DNA from: an uncultured Desulfobacter sp.
Lineage (GTDB): Bacteria > Desulfobacterota > Desulfobacteria > Desulfobacterales > Desulfobacteraceae
Length of the DNA stretch: 64,000 bases
Assembly (NCBI RefSeq): GCF_963677125.1
Contig: NZ_OY781882.1
Span: forward strand, 3,232,501 to 3,296,500
Direction of reading: 5' to 3'
Shown piece after piece: positions 35,256 through 44,676 of the stretch. Numbering within the stretch: the stretch's first letter is position 1; each line of letters begins with the position of its first letter. The notes under the pieces are model-generated. The model was not told where the DNA came from, made no database searches, and worked only from the letters and a program-made list of their open reading frames with translations. The position numbers were made by a program, and so were the translations under genes.

Positions 35256-36071
35256 TCATTTTATGATCTTGCCTGTTAACATATAAGGCGGAATAATTCC
35301 CTCCAAAAAATATTTTCCATAATGCTTTTGTAAAATATCCCGCATATCAATCTCTGCAAGTTTCTTTCTCACATCATCAATGATATTTTTATTTCCGGGA
35401 TATTTTTTGGAAAAAATGAGACAATAGGACGACATGGAAAAGGGTTTGGTCAGTTCAAACTCCTTTTTTTTATTAGGGAAAACAGATTCCAGTAACGGCA
35501 TGAAGGCGATATCAACCAAGGGGAGCAAATCAATCCGCTCTGTGTAAAGTTGTTTAAGATTCATCTCGTAGTTAGGCGCAAAATCCAGTTTCAGACCGGC
35601 CCCTTTCTGTAAAAGTTTGACAGACCAATTTGAATTGGTAAGAGCGCCGATTTTATAGACGTTGAGGTCGGAAAGCGTAGTGTAATTTACACCGCCGGGA
35701 AATCTGGATTTTTTATATACAAAGTTAATTGCTGAATAGTAAATCGTAAGCGGAACAGTAACTTTGGGATCTGTCTGAGGATATAAAAAAGCACTCTCTA
35801 TATGCCCACTGTTAACCATATTTATCGCTCTGCCAAGCGGGTACAATTTTATGGAGGCATCGTATCCCATTGCATCCAGCAGTTCAGTAAGCATATCCGT
35901 CCCCGCTCCGGTTCCGTCTTTAAAGAAAACCGGCGGGTGTTCCAAACTTGCAATCCTGATTGTTTTTCTCCCTGCCCCGGCATACGAATCTTCGCCCGGT
36001 ATAATATTCAGGCACACAGTGAACAATATTCCGATAAGAAGCATTTTATGAACGGCTCTGCCCATATACAT
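35256..36071 (-). CDS. Periplasmic amino-acid-type binding protein (family 3-like)
   Basis: 271 residues with a signal peptide (LLIGILFTVCLNII). Type-2 binding fold: IRIASLEHPPVFFKDGTGAGTDMLTELLDAMGY, LSDLNVYKIGALTNSNW, LYTERIDLLPLV, and the end REMRDILQKHYGKYF-like region. Third of four such genes in this minus-strand run. 22 bp upstream of the sensor kinase gene in transcript order it lies downstream of it, so cotranscription with the kinase is likely. Confidence 0.84.
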   Translation of the reverse strand: MYMGRAVHKMLLIGILFTVCLNIIPGEDSYAGAGRKTIRIASLEHPPVFFKDGTGAGTDMLTELLDAMGYDASIKLYPLGRAINMVNSGHIESAFLYPQTDPKVTVPLTIYYSAINFVYKKSRFPGGVNYTTLSDLNVYKIGALTNSNWSVKLLQKGAGLKLDFAPNYEMNLKQLYTERIDLLPLVDIAFMPLLESVFPNKKKEFELTKPFSMSSYCLIFSKKYPGNKNIIDDVRKKLAEIDMRDILQKHYGKYFLEGIIPPYMLTGKIIK

Positions 36072-36092
36072 AACTCCATTTGTTTAAGTTTT

Positions 36093-38033
36093 TTAATCTC
36101 TGTCCTTAAACAGAGGCAGACGTATAATGAATTTAGCGCCTGCGCCCGGACTGGACTCAACCGCCATTTCCCCCTTATGGTTTTCAGTGATAATAAAATA
36201 GGAGACGCTGAGCCCCAACCCGGTTCCCACCCCTGTCGGTTTGGTGGTGAAAAAGGGATCAAAAATAAGTTTGCGAACTTTCTCATCCATTCCAGGCCCA
36301 TTGTCTTCAATTTCTACGCAGGCCATATGCCGGACCGAATCAACATAGGTCCGGATGAAGAACCCGGCGTTCGGAGACCCTGCACCCTGCATGGCCTGGG
36401 CCCCGTTAGCCAGGATATTAAGCACCACCTGCTGAATCTTGCCGGCCTGGCAGGGGACATCAGGCAGGCCTTCATCATATTCCCTGGTGATCCTGATTTG
36501 CTTAAAATCATATTCTTTTTTCAAATTATAATCCGTTGCCGCAAGTTCGATGGTTTTATCCAGGATCTTGTTCAAATCCTGGGTAGATACGGCCGTGTCG
36601 TCCTTACGGGCAAAGCTAAGCATATTTGTGACAATCCCCGATACCCGCTTTCCTGAATCGGTGATTGCATCGATCATTCTCGGTATGCCCCTGTTTTCCA
36701 TGAAGCGTTCAATAGACGCCATGGTAATGCCGGCGGCCTCCGCCGCTTTTTTGTTGGCCGGGATATCGGCACCGCCATTGAGCCGCTGGGCCATAACCTG
36801 GACGGTCTGCATGATGCCGGCCAAAGGATTATTAATTTCGTGGGCCATGCCTGCGGCAAGCCCGCCAAGGGAAAGCATCTTTTCGCTCTGGATCATCATC
36901 TCTTCCATGCGTTTTCGTTCGGTGATATCCTGAATCGTTCCTTGTATCTGAGCCACGAGTCCGTCTTTGATTACCGGATGGCCGGAGGCTCGCACCCACT
37001 TGGAAATTTTTTTGGCGGATACAAGTTCAAGCACCAAATCGTAAGGGAGTCCCTGGTCAAGTAGTTGGTGTAAGGCGTGTTCAAGTTTTTCCCGGTGTTC
37101 GCCATGGAAAAAGCCAAGTGCGTCTTCAATCCTTAACGCCTGATTCGATTCAAGGTCATGAATCCGGCTTACTTCATCCGTCCATGTTGCCTTGCCGGTT
37201 TCGATATCAATTTTCCACCCGCCAATTTTAGCAAGCCTGCCGATATCATGAAGCAGATCATCCTTTTCCCGCAAAGCTTCCTCAATCTGTTTACGTTCTG
37301 CAATTTCCCGTTCCAGGGCGTGGCTTCGTTCCGCCTCCTTTTCCAACAGATGGCCCAATTGACCGGTCATCTTGTTGAACGCAGCAGAAAGGCGATTCAC
37401 TTCGGTGGAGCCTTGTATTTCCGCTTTCAAATCCAATTGCCCTTGGGAGATGCGGACGGCGGTCCGGGTCAATGCAACAATGGGAGTGGCCAGACGTCGG
37501 GCCAAAAAAAAGATAGCAGTCATCATCGCCAAAACAATGGCCGAGGTAATCCACATGCTTGATTTCAATAAACGGTCTAATTCCTCTTTGTAAGGCGTCT
37601 TGGACACTCCGATCCGAATAGTGCCTATAATTTCATCTCCATGGACCACTGGGCCTTCCCGCAGTACCATTTCATCTTCATCCACCTTCGTTTTTGAATA
37701 AACATATTTTTGCTCATCTTCATTGGAGACAATTTCCAGTAAAGAAAAAAGACCGGATGCCATATAGACATCACCGATCTGCCGTATCGTTGTGTCATCC
37801 ATGAACCAGACCGGCAATTCCAGGCTTTGCGTCAGATAAGACAAATATTGATCCGCAGCAGCATCAAGGGATTGTTCGGCCTTTTGGTTTGCTATGAAAT
37901 AGCTCACCCCCATGCTCAATCCTGCAGTAATTACCACAATGCCCATCAATCCGGCCATAAGATCGGTGAACATGCCTCGCGATCGGCGTTTGGGAATCCC
38001 TGGGATTGACTTTTCAGGATGTTGTGTGGTCAT
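36093..38033 (-). CDS. Membrane PAS sensor histidine kinase
   Basis: 646 residues from ATG 38033 (MTTQHPEKSIPGIPKR); an upstream ATG at 38087 is inside the preceding gene and lacks a ribosome site. TM1 near 22-45, a periplasmic domain of about 120 residues, TM2 near 160-180, HAMP, coiled coil, PAS with PAC (about 260-375), HisKA with GMAHEINNPLAGI, a helical insert with RFMENRGIPRMIDAI typical of this kinase subfamily, and HATPase (DNGPGMD, GTGLGLSVSYFI). Located between two periplasmic binding proteins on the same strand. No dedicated regulator is adjacent. Confidence 0.9.
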   Translation of the reverse strand: MTTQHPEKSIPGIPKRRSRGMFTDLMAGLMGIVVITAGLSMGVSYFIANQKAEQSLDAAADQYLSYLTQSLELPVWFMDDTTIRQIGDVYMASGLFSLLEIVSNEDEQKYVYSKTKVDEDEMVLREGPVVHGDEIIGTIRIGVSKTPYKEELDRLLKSSMWITSAIVLAMMTAIFFLARRLATPIVALTRTAVRISQGQLDLKAEIQGSTEVNRLSAAFNKMTGQLGHLLEKEAERSHALEREIAERKQIEEALREKDDLLHDIGRLAKIGGWKIDIETGKATWTDEVSRIHDLESNQALRIEDALGFFHGEHREKLEHALHQLLDQGLPYDLVLELVSAKKISKWVRASGHPVIKDGLVAQIQGTIQDITERKRMEEMMIQSEKMLSLGGLAAGMAHEINNPLAGIMQTVQVMAQRLNGGADIPANKKAAEAAGITMASIERFMENRGIPRMIDAITDSGKRVSGIVTNMLSFARKDDTAVSTQDLNKILDKTIELAATDYNLKKEYDFKQIRITREYDEGLPDVPCQAGKIQQVVLNILANGAQAMQGAGSPNAGFFIRTYVDSVRHMACVEIEDNGPGMDEKVRKLIFDPFFTTKPTGVGTGLGLSVSYFIITENHKGEMAVESSPGAGAKFIIRLPLFKDRD

Positions 38034-38068
38034 GAATTTACCTGCATTAAAATCGTTTTTAAAACGCT

Positions 38069-38866
38069 TTATTTTGAAGACGGCCATGCCGTCAAATAAG
38101 GTTGCCAGTCTTCATAAGGGCGATGGATGGTCATGGTGATTTTCTGCAATTGACCTGTTTGCCTTAATTTGAGCAATGCGCTTGATACAATCCGGTCTAT
38201 TTCCTCGTTCCCAGGCCCTTTGCGGATGGCGATGGAAGATTGCCACTTTGCGTATAAAGTTCGTCGAATGTTCTTTATTTTATTTAGGCGGATGAAACGA
38301 TCAGAAGCCTCCTGTTCCGCTATGAAGCCATCCAGACGACCTAAACTGACGCTTTTAATGCCCTGTCTGAAACTGTCGACCCCGGATATCCTGAATGGGA
38401 AATGGGCTTCCGCCCCTCTTAAAGTGGCAATGTTGAATTTCTCCAAATCGTCCATTGGCGGAACTTTCATTTTATCCTGGGCATAAAGTACAAAACAGAC
38501 ATCGACAACCGTTTCCGATGCAAAGGTATATGATAAACTCTCCCCAGGGACCTGGGGGTTGGGGATGTAAGGGATTTGGAAATCGATGTTACCGTTTTTT
38601 AAACTGGCGATTGATCGTTTAACAGGTAACACTTTAATGGAAATGGTGCCTTTTGTATAAACGTCGTCCATCGCCCTGACCACCTCCACAAACCCTCCTT
38701 TGGGCCGGCCATCTTCCCCCACAAAGGCGTGGGGCGGTATAAAACCGACGCCAGCCACCAGATCCCGGGCCGAAACATCTCCTGAAAGCGCAATAAATAG
38801 TAAGGTTGCGCACAGAATGGTTTCGATAAACCAGGTCAACCCATGGCTGTTATTTGAACAATTCAT
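38069..38866 (-). CDS. Periplasmic amino-acid-type binding protein (family 3-like)
   Basis: 265 residues. Signal peptide with TILCATLLFIALSGDVSA. Type-2 binding fold: LVAGVGFIPPHAFVGEDGRPKGGFVEVVRAM, DDLEKFNIATLRGAEA, LGRLDGFIAEQEASD, and a C-terminal LLKLRQTGQLQKITM. Fourth member of the set, and the first gene of the minus-strand signalling region. The close placement before the kinase (35 bp to its start) fits a ligand-presenting role. Confidence 0.84.
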   Translation of the reverse strand: MNCSNNSHGLTWFIETILCATLLFIALSGDVSARDLVAGVGFIPPHAFVGEDGRPKGGFVEVVRAMDDVYTKGTISIKVLPVKRSIASLKNGNIDFQIPYIPNPQVPGESLSYTFASETVVDVCFVLYAQDKMKVPPMDDLEKFNIATLRGAEAHFPFRISGVDSFRQGIKSVSLGRLDGFIAEQEASDRFIRLNKIKNIRRTLYAKWQSSIAIRKGPGNEEIDRIVSSALLKLRQTGQLQKITMTIHRPYEDWQPYLTAWPSSK

Positions 38867-39216
38867 ACGACAAGTATTCCCCCTCTTTTCGCAGGGATAT
38901 AGGTAATCAATTTCGCCCGGCCCCCAGCCTATGCCACGACCATATGTTTTTAGGATATTATTAATATAAGATTAAAAAGAGAAAATGATTTATTGTCAAG
39001 GTGATAAAAAAAGAAAAGAGCTGTCACGGGCATTCCAAAAACCAAAAATGTAATGTAGCTCAAATTTTTAATGTTGTAGAAAAGGAAAAAAAACTCAGTT
39101 GAAAACCCTGCTGGGCAAACTGATTCGTCACATGGAACTCACCGACACGCAAAACGGCTGTGATCATGCGTCAAAAAATAAGAAGGCCTGCGGCAAGAGA
39201 CACAAATAGTGTCCGA
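38867..39216. other. AT-rich intergenic region
   Basis: Between the binding-protein gene start and the stop of the gate-domain permease. Contains only a possible 36-codon plus-strand frame (39099-39209) and, at its right end, a TAGTGTCCGAC motif that resembles an end of the MITE-like family. Confidence 0.4.
39099..39209 (+). CDS. Possible 36-residue ORF
   Basis: A TTG-started frame giving KTLLGKLIRHMELTDTQ and a Cys/Lys-rich tail ending KACGKRHK, closed by TAG at 39207-39209, which belongs to a MITE-end-like TAGTG. An AAAGG upstream is badly spaced. Might be a remnant or a small protein; support is weak. Confidence 0.22.
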   Translation: MKTLLGKLIRHMELTDTQNGCDHASKNKKACGKRHK

Positions 39217-40281
39217 CTATCCGACAAACCAGTATATCAGCCCCACAAAAACAATACTTGCCATCCGAAATCCCTGGCCCATCAGTAACATGGAAAGTCC
39301 CATACCCGGTGAAAAAATGCCCATGTACCTGGGCAACTGGTGGCGGATGGCTCGGATGGGAAACGCGATAATATTACCTAAAAGCAGTGCAATGACGGTT
39401 TGTTTCATGGAGATGGTGCCGGCATCCATCAAAGCGCCTGCCGCGGCAAATCCTGCCGTGAATTCCGAGGCAAAACTTAAGACCACCACACTTAAAGACT
39501 GGGCCGGGACAAATTTCTGGACGGCAAACCGGGTCATAAAGACTTCAATGGCATCAAAGGCCCCTGCCGCCGTCAATACATACACAACGGTGTAAACCGG
39601 CACCACAAAGGCCATTACCCTAAAAAACCGGGAAGGCAACTTTTCTTTTAAGGACTGCATCAACGATTTTTTCTTTTTTGAAGCGTCCTGGGCTTGTCCA
39701 GCCTGAACATCATCTTCCTCAACATACCCCGGATTTGGGGCTTTCACAAAAAATCGGCCGAACAGTACAAATAAAAACGTACGCACACAGGTGGCCAGAA
39801 AAGTTAAAAGGAAATAGAGCACCCCTGCCGTACGCGTTAAAGGCACCACAATAAAAAATGTCATGGGCAGGTGCAAAAAAAAGGCAGGAAACTGATTGAT
39901 GAAATTGGTTAAAAAAAGCTGACGCCGGGTGATCTGCTTTTCTTTATAAAAATCCAGGAGCATGGCATTGGCTGACACGCCTGAAAAAAAGGCTGCGGTA
40001 AATGCGGCGGAACACCGGTGCCCCAGATTGGCAAAACGGAATACCGGTGCCGCCAGGGCACCTAATTTACTGGTCCAGCCCGTATCATCAATGGCTTGGG
40101 CCACCACAAGGCCGATGCAGACAAAGGCCAGCATCCGTGAAAGCGGCAAAAGCAGGCGGCCGGGCAACTTTGCCGCGGTAACACCATCCACCCAGGCAAG
40201 ACCGGCAGCAAGGACTATTCCTGTAACCAGCAGCCCGATGAAAAGCATCAGGCCATGCTTCTTTTTTTTTCTAGGATTCAA
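39217..40281 (-). CDS. Nucleoside-recognition (gate) domain membrane protein
   Basis: 354 residues with about eight to nine transmembrane segments and a gate-domain feel (LSRMLAFVCIGLVVAQAID...FFSGVSANAMLLDFYKEKQI, then VVLSFASEFTAGFAAAGALMDAGTIS). Two similar halves are visible. Probably a permease. It is the last gene of the second cobalamin cluster and overlaps cbiL by 11 bp, so it may move a cobalamin precursor, cobalt-linked compound or by-product; that is inferred from position only. The frame starts with TTG at 40281; an ATG 33 bp further in is an alternative. Confidence 0.82.
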   Translation of the reverse strand: MNPRKKKKHGLMLFIGLLVTGIVLAAGLAWVDGVTAAKLPGRLLLPLSRMLAFVCIGLVVAQAIDDTGWTSKLGALAAPVFRFANLGHRCSAAFTAAFFSGVSANAMLLDFYKEKQITRRQLFLTNFINQFPAFFLHLPMTFFIVVPLTRTAGVLYFLLTFLATCVRTFLFVLFGRFFVKAPNPGYVEEDDVQAGQAQDASKKKKSLMQSLKEKLPSRFFRVMAFVVPVYTVVYVLTAAGAFDAIEVFMTRFAVQKFVPAQSLSVVVLSFASEFTAGFAAAGALMDAGTISMKQTVIALLLGNIIAFPIRAIRHQLPRYMGIFSPGMGLSMLLMGQGFRMASIVFVGLIYWFVG

Positions 40282-40996
40282 CGCAATGCCCGCTTTTTTT
40301 GGCTATAATCAGGGTCCAGTAATCGGGTTTTTTCTCCTGAAATGCATTCACATTGTTGATAATCTGCTCTCCCTCAAGCCCGCATTTGACAATCCCCACA
40401 CTATTTTGAGCCATGCCGGCCTCATCCAGGGCCTTTGCGATGTCACCGGCATTTTTATAAGCCTTAAGGAAAACCACATTGTCCGCATGGTTGCTGATCT
40501 GCCGGAACTTATCCCCGCCCATGACACCGGACAAAAGGGTCATGGACTCCTCGCCTTCCACCAAAGGCGTATTGATGCGGGCCGCTGCCGCCTGATAGGA
40601 AGTAATACCCGGAATAGAACATATCTCTATATGCGGGGCAAGTTTCCGGATATATTTAATCAGGTACCCGTAGGTGGAGTAGATCATGCAATCCCCAAGG
40701 GTGATAAAAGCAGCATTTTTGCCATCCTCAAGGACCTTAATAACAGCGTTGGCATTCTCCTGCCACGCCGCTTCCCTGGCCTGCTTATCCCGGGTCATGG
40801 GGAATGGCAGCCTTTGAATGGGCACAGACGCCTTTAAATGGGGTTTGACGATCTTTGCCGCCAGACTGTGGGAATTTCTTGCTGCAGATGCGGCAAATAC
40901 CATGTCCACCTTACTTAAAATATCAACGGCTTTTAAGGTAATAAAATCGGGGTCACCGGGCCCCACACCAATTCCGTACAAAATGCCTTGGGTCAT
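40271..40996 (-). CDS. cbiL: Cobalt-precorrin-2 C20-methyltransferase
   Basis: 241 residues: YGIGVGPGDPDFITLKAVDIL at the start, VYIT-like AAFITLGDCMIYSTYGYL in the middle and SIPGITSYQAAAARINTPL, all signatures of CbiL/CobI. First SAM methylation after cobalt insertion. ATG at 40996 follows GGGGGT. Three bp after cbiC in the same transcript. Confidence 0.95.
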   Translation of the reverse strand: MTQGILYGIGVGPGDPDFITLKAVDILSKVDMVFAASAARNSHSLAAKIVKPHLKASVPIQRLPFPMTRDKQAREAAWQENANAVIKVLEDGKNAAFITLGDCMIYSTYGYLIKYIRKLAPHIEICSIPGITSYQAAAARINTPLVEGEESMTLLSGVMGGDKFRQISNHADNVVFLKAYKNAGDIAKALDEAGMAQNSVGIVKCGLEGEQIINNVNAFQEKKPDYWTLIIAKKSGHCVES

Positions 40997-40999
40997 TTT

Positions 41000-41617
41000 T
41001 TACCCCCTTTCACCGGCAATTAATGCCAGCGCATTAATTACACTTGCCGCTACATTGGAGCCACCTTTGCGGCCCACATTTGAAATATAAGGCGTGTTGG
41101 TTTCGATTAAGGCGGATTTGGATTCCGCCGCATTGACGAATCCCACGGGAAGCCCCACAACAAGCGCCGGATTCGCCTGATTTTTTCTGATTATCTCCAG
41201 CAGGCAAAGCAAAGCGGTAGGAGCGTTGCCCACCACATAAATACCGTTTTCCATCATGTGTACGGCCTCTTCCACCGCCACATGGGCCCGGGTCTCGCCC
41301 CTTTCCTTTGCCTTGGCCGCCACCTGGGGATCTGCCATGAGGCATTCACACCTGCTGCCGAATTTTGCCAGAAGCCCGCTTTGGATACCGGTTTTTGCCA
41401 TATTGGTGTCCGTAACCACGGTGCATCCGTCACGAATCGCTTTGACACCGGCCGCCACTGCATTGCTTGATATCCTGACCATCTGCATATATTCAAAATC
41501 CGCTGTGGTATGAATCATGCGCCGCACAATTTTCCACTCATCCGCACCAAAATTGTGGTGCCCTGCCTCGGCGTCAATGATGGCAAAACTTTTGGCTTCA
41601 ATTTCATGGGGCTTCAT
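41000..41617 (-). CDS. cbiC: Precorrin-8X methylmutase
   Basis: 205 residues: the catalytic His lies in RRMIHTTADFEYM, followed by DTNMAKTGI and GLPVGFVNAAESK, as in CbiC/CobH. It shifts a methyl group from C11 to C12 to give cobyrinate. The start overlaps the stop of cbiA in ATGA. Confidence 0.95.
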   Translation of the reverse strand: MKPHEIEAKSFAIIDAEAGHHNFGADEWKIVRRMIHTTADFEYMQMVRISSNAVAAGVKAIRDGCTVVTDTNMAKTGIQSGLLAKFGSRCECLMADPQVAAKAKERGETRAHVAVEEAVHMMENGIYVVGNAPTALLCLLEIIRKNQANPALVVGLPVGFVNAAESKSALIETNTPYISNVGRKGGSNVAASVINALALIAGERG

Positions 41618-42990
41618 TTACGAAACCTTTTCCTTTCGTTCTGATATTGAAAACATGCCTGCACAAAATGCTTGGGCACATCCGGGTTACTCTTAAAATG
41701 CAGGTGCAGGTAGCTGCCAAGGGTCCGGTTCTTTTCAAACCCGGGGACGACACGGTTACCGCCGCTTCGGTCACTTACATTATACACCGTTTTCTCATCA
41801 TGGTCATCTATGCCCGAATAATGAAACTCATGCCCCCGGGCGGTAAGACCTTTCGGTCCCAGGATCGTGTCACAATTCAGCGTAATTTCCCGGTATCCAA
41901 GGGCCCGCAATTTTTTGGACATGCGACAGGTAAAACCGAAACACCCCACCATGTCGTGGCATTTCCCGTTTAAATCTTCCAAGGTGCGGCACAGGGTCAT
42001 GAACCCGCCGCACTCGGCATAAATGGGCATATTATTTTTGCAGGCCATAGCAACCGCCTGCCGGAATCCTGTATTTTGGGCAAGGGTTACTGCATGCAGT
42101 TCCGGGTATCCGCCACCCAGATAGAGGCCGTCTATGTTGTCCGGCAAACGGATTTCTGAAAGCGGAGAAAAATAAACAATCTGCGCCCCGGCCTGTTCAA
42201 GCAGTTCTATATTTTCAGGATAATAGAAACAGAATGCGGCATCCCGGGCCACGGCAATGCGCACAAACGCCGGCTTTTTTTCAGGGAGGACGGGCGTATC
42301 CAAAGGAACAAAAGGCAGCCTATCCAGGAGCGCATCAAGGTCCATGCAATTTTCTACCAAATCGGCCAGGGCATTTTGCATCCGGCGGCCAAGGCCATGG
42401 TCGTCACTGGTAAAAAGGCCCAGATGCCGGGAAGGGATTTCAATATCCGGGTTCCGGCCCACCCCGCCCAGGCACGGCATTTTCACATTGCCTTCCAGAG
42501 CCTGGGTCAGATAGTCCAAATGGACGGTGCTGCCCACCTTATTGAACAACACACCTGCAAATTTTAAGTCCGGGTCAAAATTTTCAAATCCCTGGACCAG
42601 GGCCCCGGCGCTGCGGGCCATGCTCCGGGCATCCACCACCAGCAGCACGGGCAGATCCAGCCATTTCGCCATCTGAGCCGTGGAACCGGCCTCGCTCCTG
42701 CCGTCATACCCGTCAAACACCCCCATCACCCCTTCCACCACAGCAATATCGGTTTGGCTTGTGTTTTGCCTGAAAATGTCCAGATTGGTCTGTTTTTTAA
42801 GCATCCACCCGTCCAGGTTACGGCCGGCAATCCCTGTAATGGTGGTGTGGTGCCCCGGATCAATAAAATCCGGCCCGGCCTTAAAGGGGGCAACGCGCAG
42901 TCCACGACGCTTGAATGCCGCCATCAGTCCCAGAGTTATCGTAGTTTTTCCGCATCCGGAAGAAACACCGGCAACCACAATCCCCTTCAT
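41614..42990 (-). CDS. cbiA: Cobyrinate a,c-diamide synthase
   Basis: 458 residues. N-terminal ATPase domain VAGVSSGCGKTTITLGLMAAF with FKAGPDFIDPGHH, then LYLGGGYPELHA and the glutaminase Cys in PIYAECGGFMTLC. It amidates the a and c side chains using glutamine. Starts in ATGA overlap with the upstream binding-protein gene. The last 25 residues are basic. Confidence 0.95.
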   Translation of the reverse strand: MKGIVVAGVSSGCGKTTITLGLMAAFKRRGLRVAPFKAGPDFIDPGHHTTITGIAGRNLDGWMLKKQTNLDIFRQNTSQTDIAVVEGVMGVFDGYDGRSEAGSTAQMAKWLDLPVLLVVDARSMARSAGALVQGFENFDPDLKFAGVLFNKVGSTVHLDYLTQALEGNVKMPCLGGVGRNPDIEIPSRHLGLFTSDDHGLGRRMQNALADLVENCMDLDALLDRLPFVPLDTPVLPEKKPAFVRIAVARDAAFCFYYPENIELLEQAGAQIVYFSPLSEIRLPDNIDGLYLGGGYPELHAVTLAQNTGFRQAVAMACKNNMPIYAECGGFMTLCRTLEDLNGKCHDMVGCFGFTCRMSKKLRALGYREITLNCDTILGPKGLTARGHEFHYSGIDDHDEKTVYNVSDRSGGNRVVPGFEKNRTLGSYLHLHFKSNPDVPKHFVQACFQYQNERKRFRK

Positions 42991-43901
42991 TGGAGACCGC
43001 CTTTTTCAAGTGCCCCGGGATAAAGGATCTCAGCAATGGTATGAATGCCTTTGAGCAGATCCATGGTGGGCCGGGATACAATCTTTTCGTCCACAATGAA
43101 AATCTGATCATCCTTTACCGCCCGAATCACATCAAAGCCGGGCTCATTTTTGATCATCTCGATGCCGGGCTGATTCATGGCCCCTTTCTGGGCCAGAAAA
43201 ACATCCATTTCATGGGCGTGGGATAAAATCCGCTCTTTGCCGTAAAAGGCGATGTTGGTGCCTCTTATGGATGGTGCGTCCTGGGCGATGTTTATACCGC
43301 CCGCCGTTTCCAAAGCAAAAATGGCCACTGAACCGGGTGTAAATGTTTTCATGCGGGAATGAATGGCCTCAAAATAGACCTGCTTTTTATTCGGTCTCGT
43401 CCGGGTTACAGCCGTAATCTTGGAAATTTCCTTTTTGAATGTGGAGACCATCTGCCGTGCTTGATCTTTTTTCCCGGTCAAGGCTCCCAGAGTCAGCCAA
43501 TAGTCAAACATCTTTTCTACACTGCCGGGTTGAAGGGAAACAACAACAATACCGGATCTTTCCATACCCTTCACCAGGGCTGTATAGGCTCTATCGATCA
43601 TGGGCCGGATCAACACCAGGTCCGGCCGGACGGCCAAAAATTTTTCAAGTCCGTCATGGTAGGAAAATGTGGGTTTGCCCGTCCAATCGTCCATGGGACA
43701 GATTCCAATGATTTCATCATCAAGCCCCAGGGTTTCCAAATTCCGGGTATGGGCACCGTACAGGCTGATAATCCGGGTAAAGGGCCTATCGACCTGAATG
43801 CTGCGTCCACCGGCATCCGTAACAACACAGCCGGCATGACTTTGCACCGGCAAAGCCCAAAACAAAAAAACTGCAAAAAATACTAAATTAAAGTGCTTCA
43901 T
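42987..43901 (-). CDS. ABC importer periplasmic binding protein, BtuF/FepB-like
   Basis: 304 residues with a signal peptide (NLVFFAVFLFWALPVQSHA) ending in AGC, so it could be a lipoprotein with an atypical lipobox. Type-3 binding fold: ITVTDAGGRSIQVDRPFTRIISL-like start, LAVRPDLVLIRPMID, and the C-terminal VDEKIVSRPTMDLLKG. Such proteins bind corrinoids, heme or ferric siderophores. Overlaps its ATPase gene (ATGA) and cbiA, so it belongs to a corrinoid uptake unit; the bound ligand is not decided by sequence. Confidence 0.88.
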   Translation of the reverse strand: MKHFNLVFFAVFLFWALPVQSHAGCVVTDAGGRSIQVDRPFTRIISLYGAHTRNLETLGLDDEIIGICPMDDWTGKPTFSYHDGLEKFLAVRPDLVLIRPMIDRAYTALVKGMERSGIVVVSLQPGSVEKMFDYWLTLGALTGKKDQARQMVSTFKKEISKITAVTRTRPNKKQVYFEAIHSRMKTFTPGSVAIFALETAGGINIAQDAPSIRGTNIAFYGKERILSHAHEMDVFLAQKGAMNQPGIEMIKNEPGFDVIRAVKDDQIFIVDEKIVSRPTMDLLKGIHTIAEILYPGALEKGGLQ

Positions 43902-44671
43902 TTTAAAAATACCACCTGTTTACACTTAATGGCTTCATCAAAATAGACGCGGGAAGACACCTGAAACACCGTTTTAATAACGGATTCCGTGAATACCTCA
44001 TCAACCGGTCCACGGGCGATCACCCGCCCTTTTTTTAAAAACAGCAGGGTCCGGCAGAACCGGGCGGCCATATTTAAATCCTGCATCACACTGATTACTG
44101 TAAGCCCCTTCTTTTTCACTTTGTCCGCAGCCAGGGTCATCAGCGCAAGGGTGTGACGAATATCCAGATTGGAAGCGGCCTCATCCAGGATCAGACAGGA
44201 GGCGTCCTGGGCCAGGGCCCTGGCAAATACCACACGCTGGCGCTCCCCGCCGGACAGTTCCGTGACATGGCGACCGGAAAAATCACTGATCCCCGTGGCT
44301 GCCATTGCCTGGGCAACCAGTTTTCGGTCTTTTACACCGGGTGCACTGAACCGGCCCAGATGAGGATACCGCCCCATCATCACCACCTGTTCCACGGTAA
44401 AGGGGAAATTTACCCGGAAATCCTGGGGAACCAATGCACATTTTTTCGCCAGCTCGGCGACAGTCAGATCATCCAGAGGCCTGCCGTCCAGTAGAATCTC
44501 GCCGGTTTGGGGTTTCAGGTGTCCTGTGATCAGGTCCAGCAGGGTGGTTTTTCCACTGCCGTTGGGCCCAAGCACCCCATGGAAACACCCATTCTCTATT
44601 TCCAGGCTGAGCCCTGAAAAAATAGGCTGGACCTCATAGGAAAAACAGATGTCCTTTAATGTATATCCCAT
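43898..44671 (-). CDS. ABC importer ATPase, BtuD/FecE-like
   Basis: 257 residues. Walker A GPNGSGKTTLLD, signature LSGGERQRVVFARAL, Walker B CLILDEAA, and the switch His in VISVMQDLN is replaced by Gln, a position where most family members have His. It powers the FecCD-type permease next to it. Cytoplasmic. Six bp after the permease gene's stop codon. Confidence 0.93.
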   Translation of the reverse strand: MGYTLKDICFSYEVQPIFSGLSLEIENGCFHGVLGPNGSGKTTLLDLITGHLKPQTGEILLDGRPLDDLTVAELAKKCALVPQDFRVNFPFTVEQVVMMGRYPHLGRFSAPGVKDRKLVAQAMAATGISDFSGRHVTELSGGERQRVVFARALAQDASCLILDEAASNLDIRHTLALMTLAADKVKKKGLTVISVMQDLNMAARFCRTLLFLKKGRVIARGPVDEVFTESVIKTVFQVSSRVYFDEAIKCKQVVFLK

Positions 44672-44676
44672 GGGTC

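Noticed and set aside
35802..36656. 284-codon plus-strand frame
   Set aside because: Antisense to a binding-protein gene and a kinase gene; no family resemblance.
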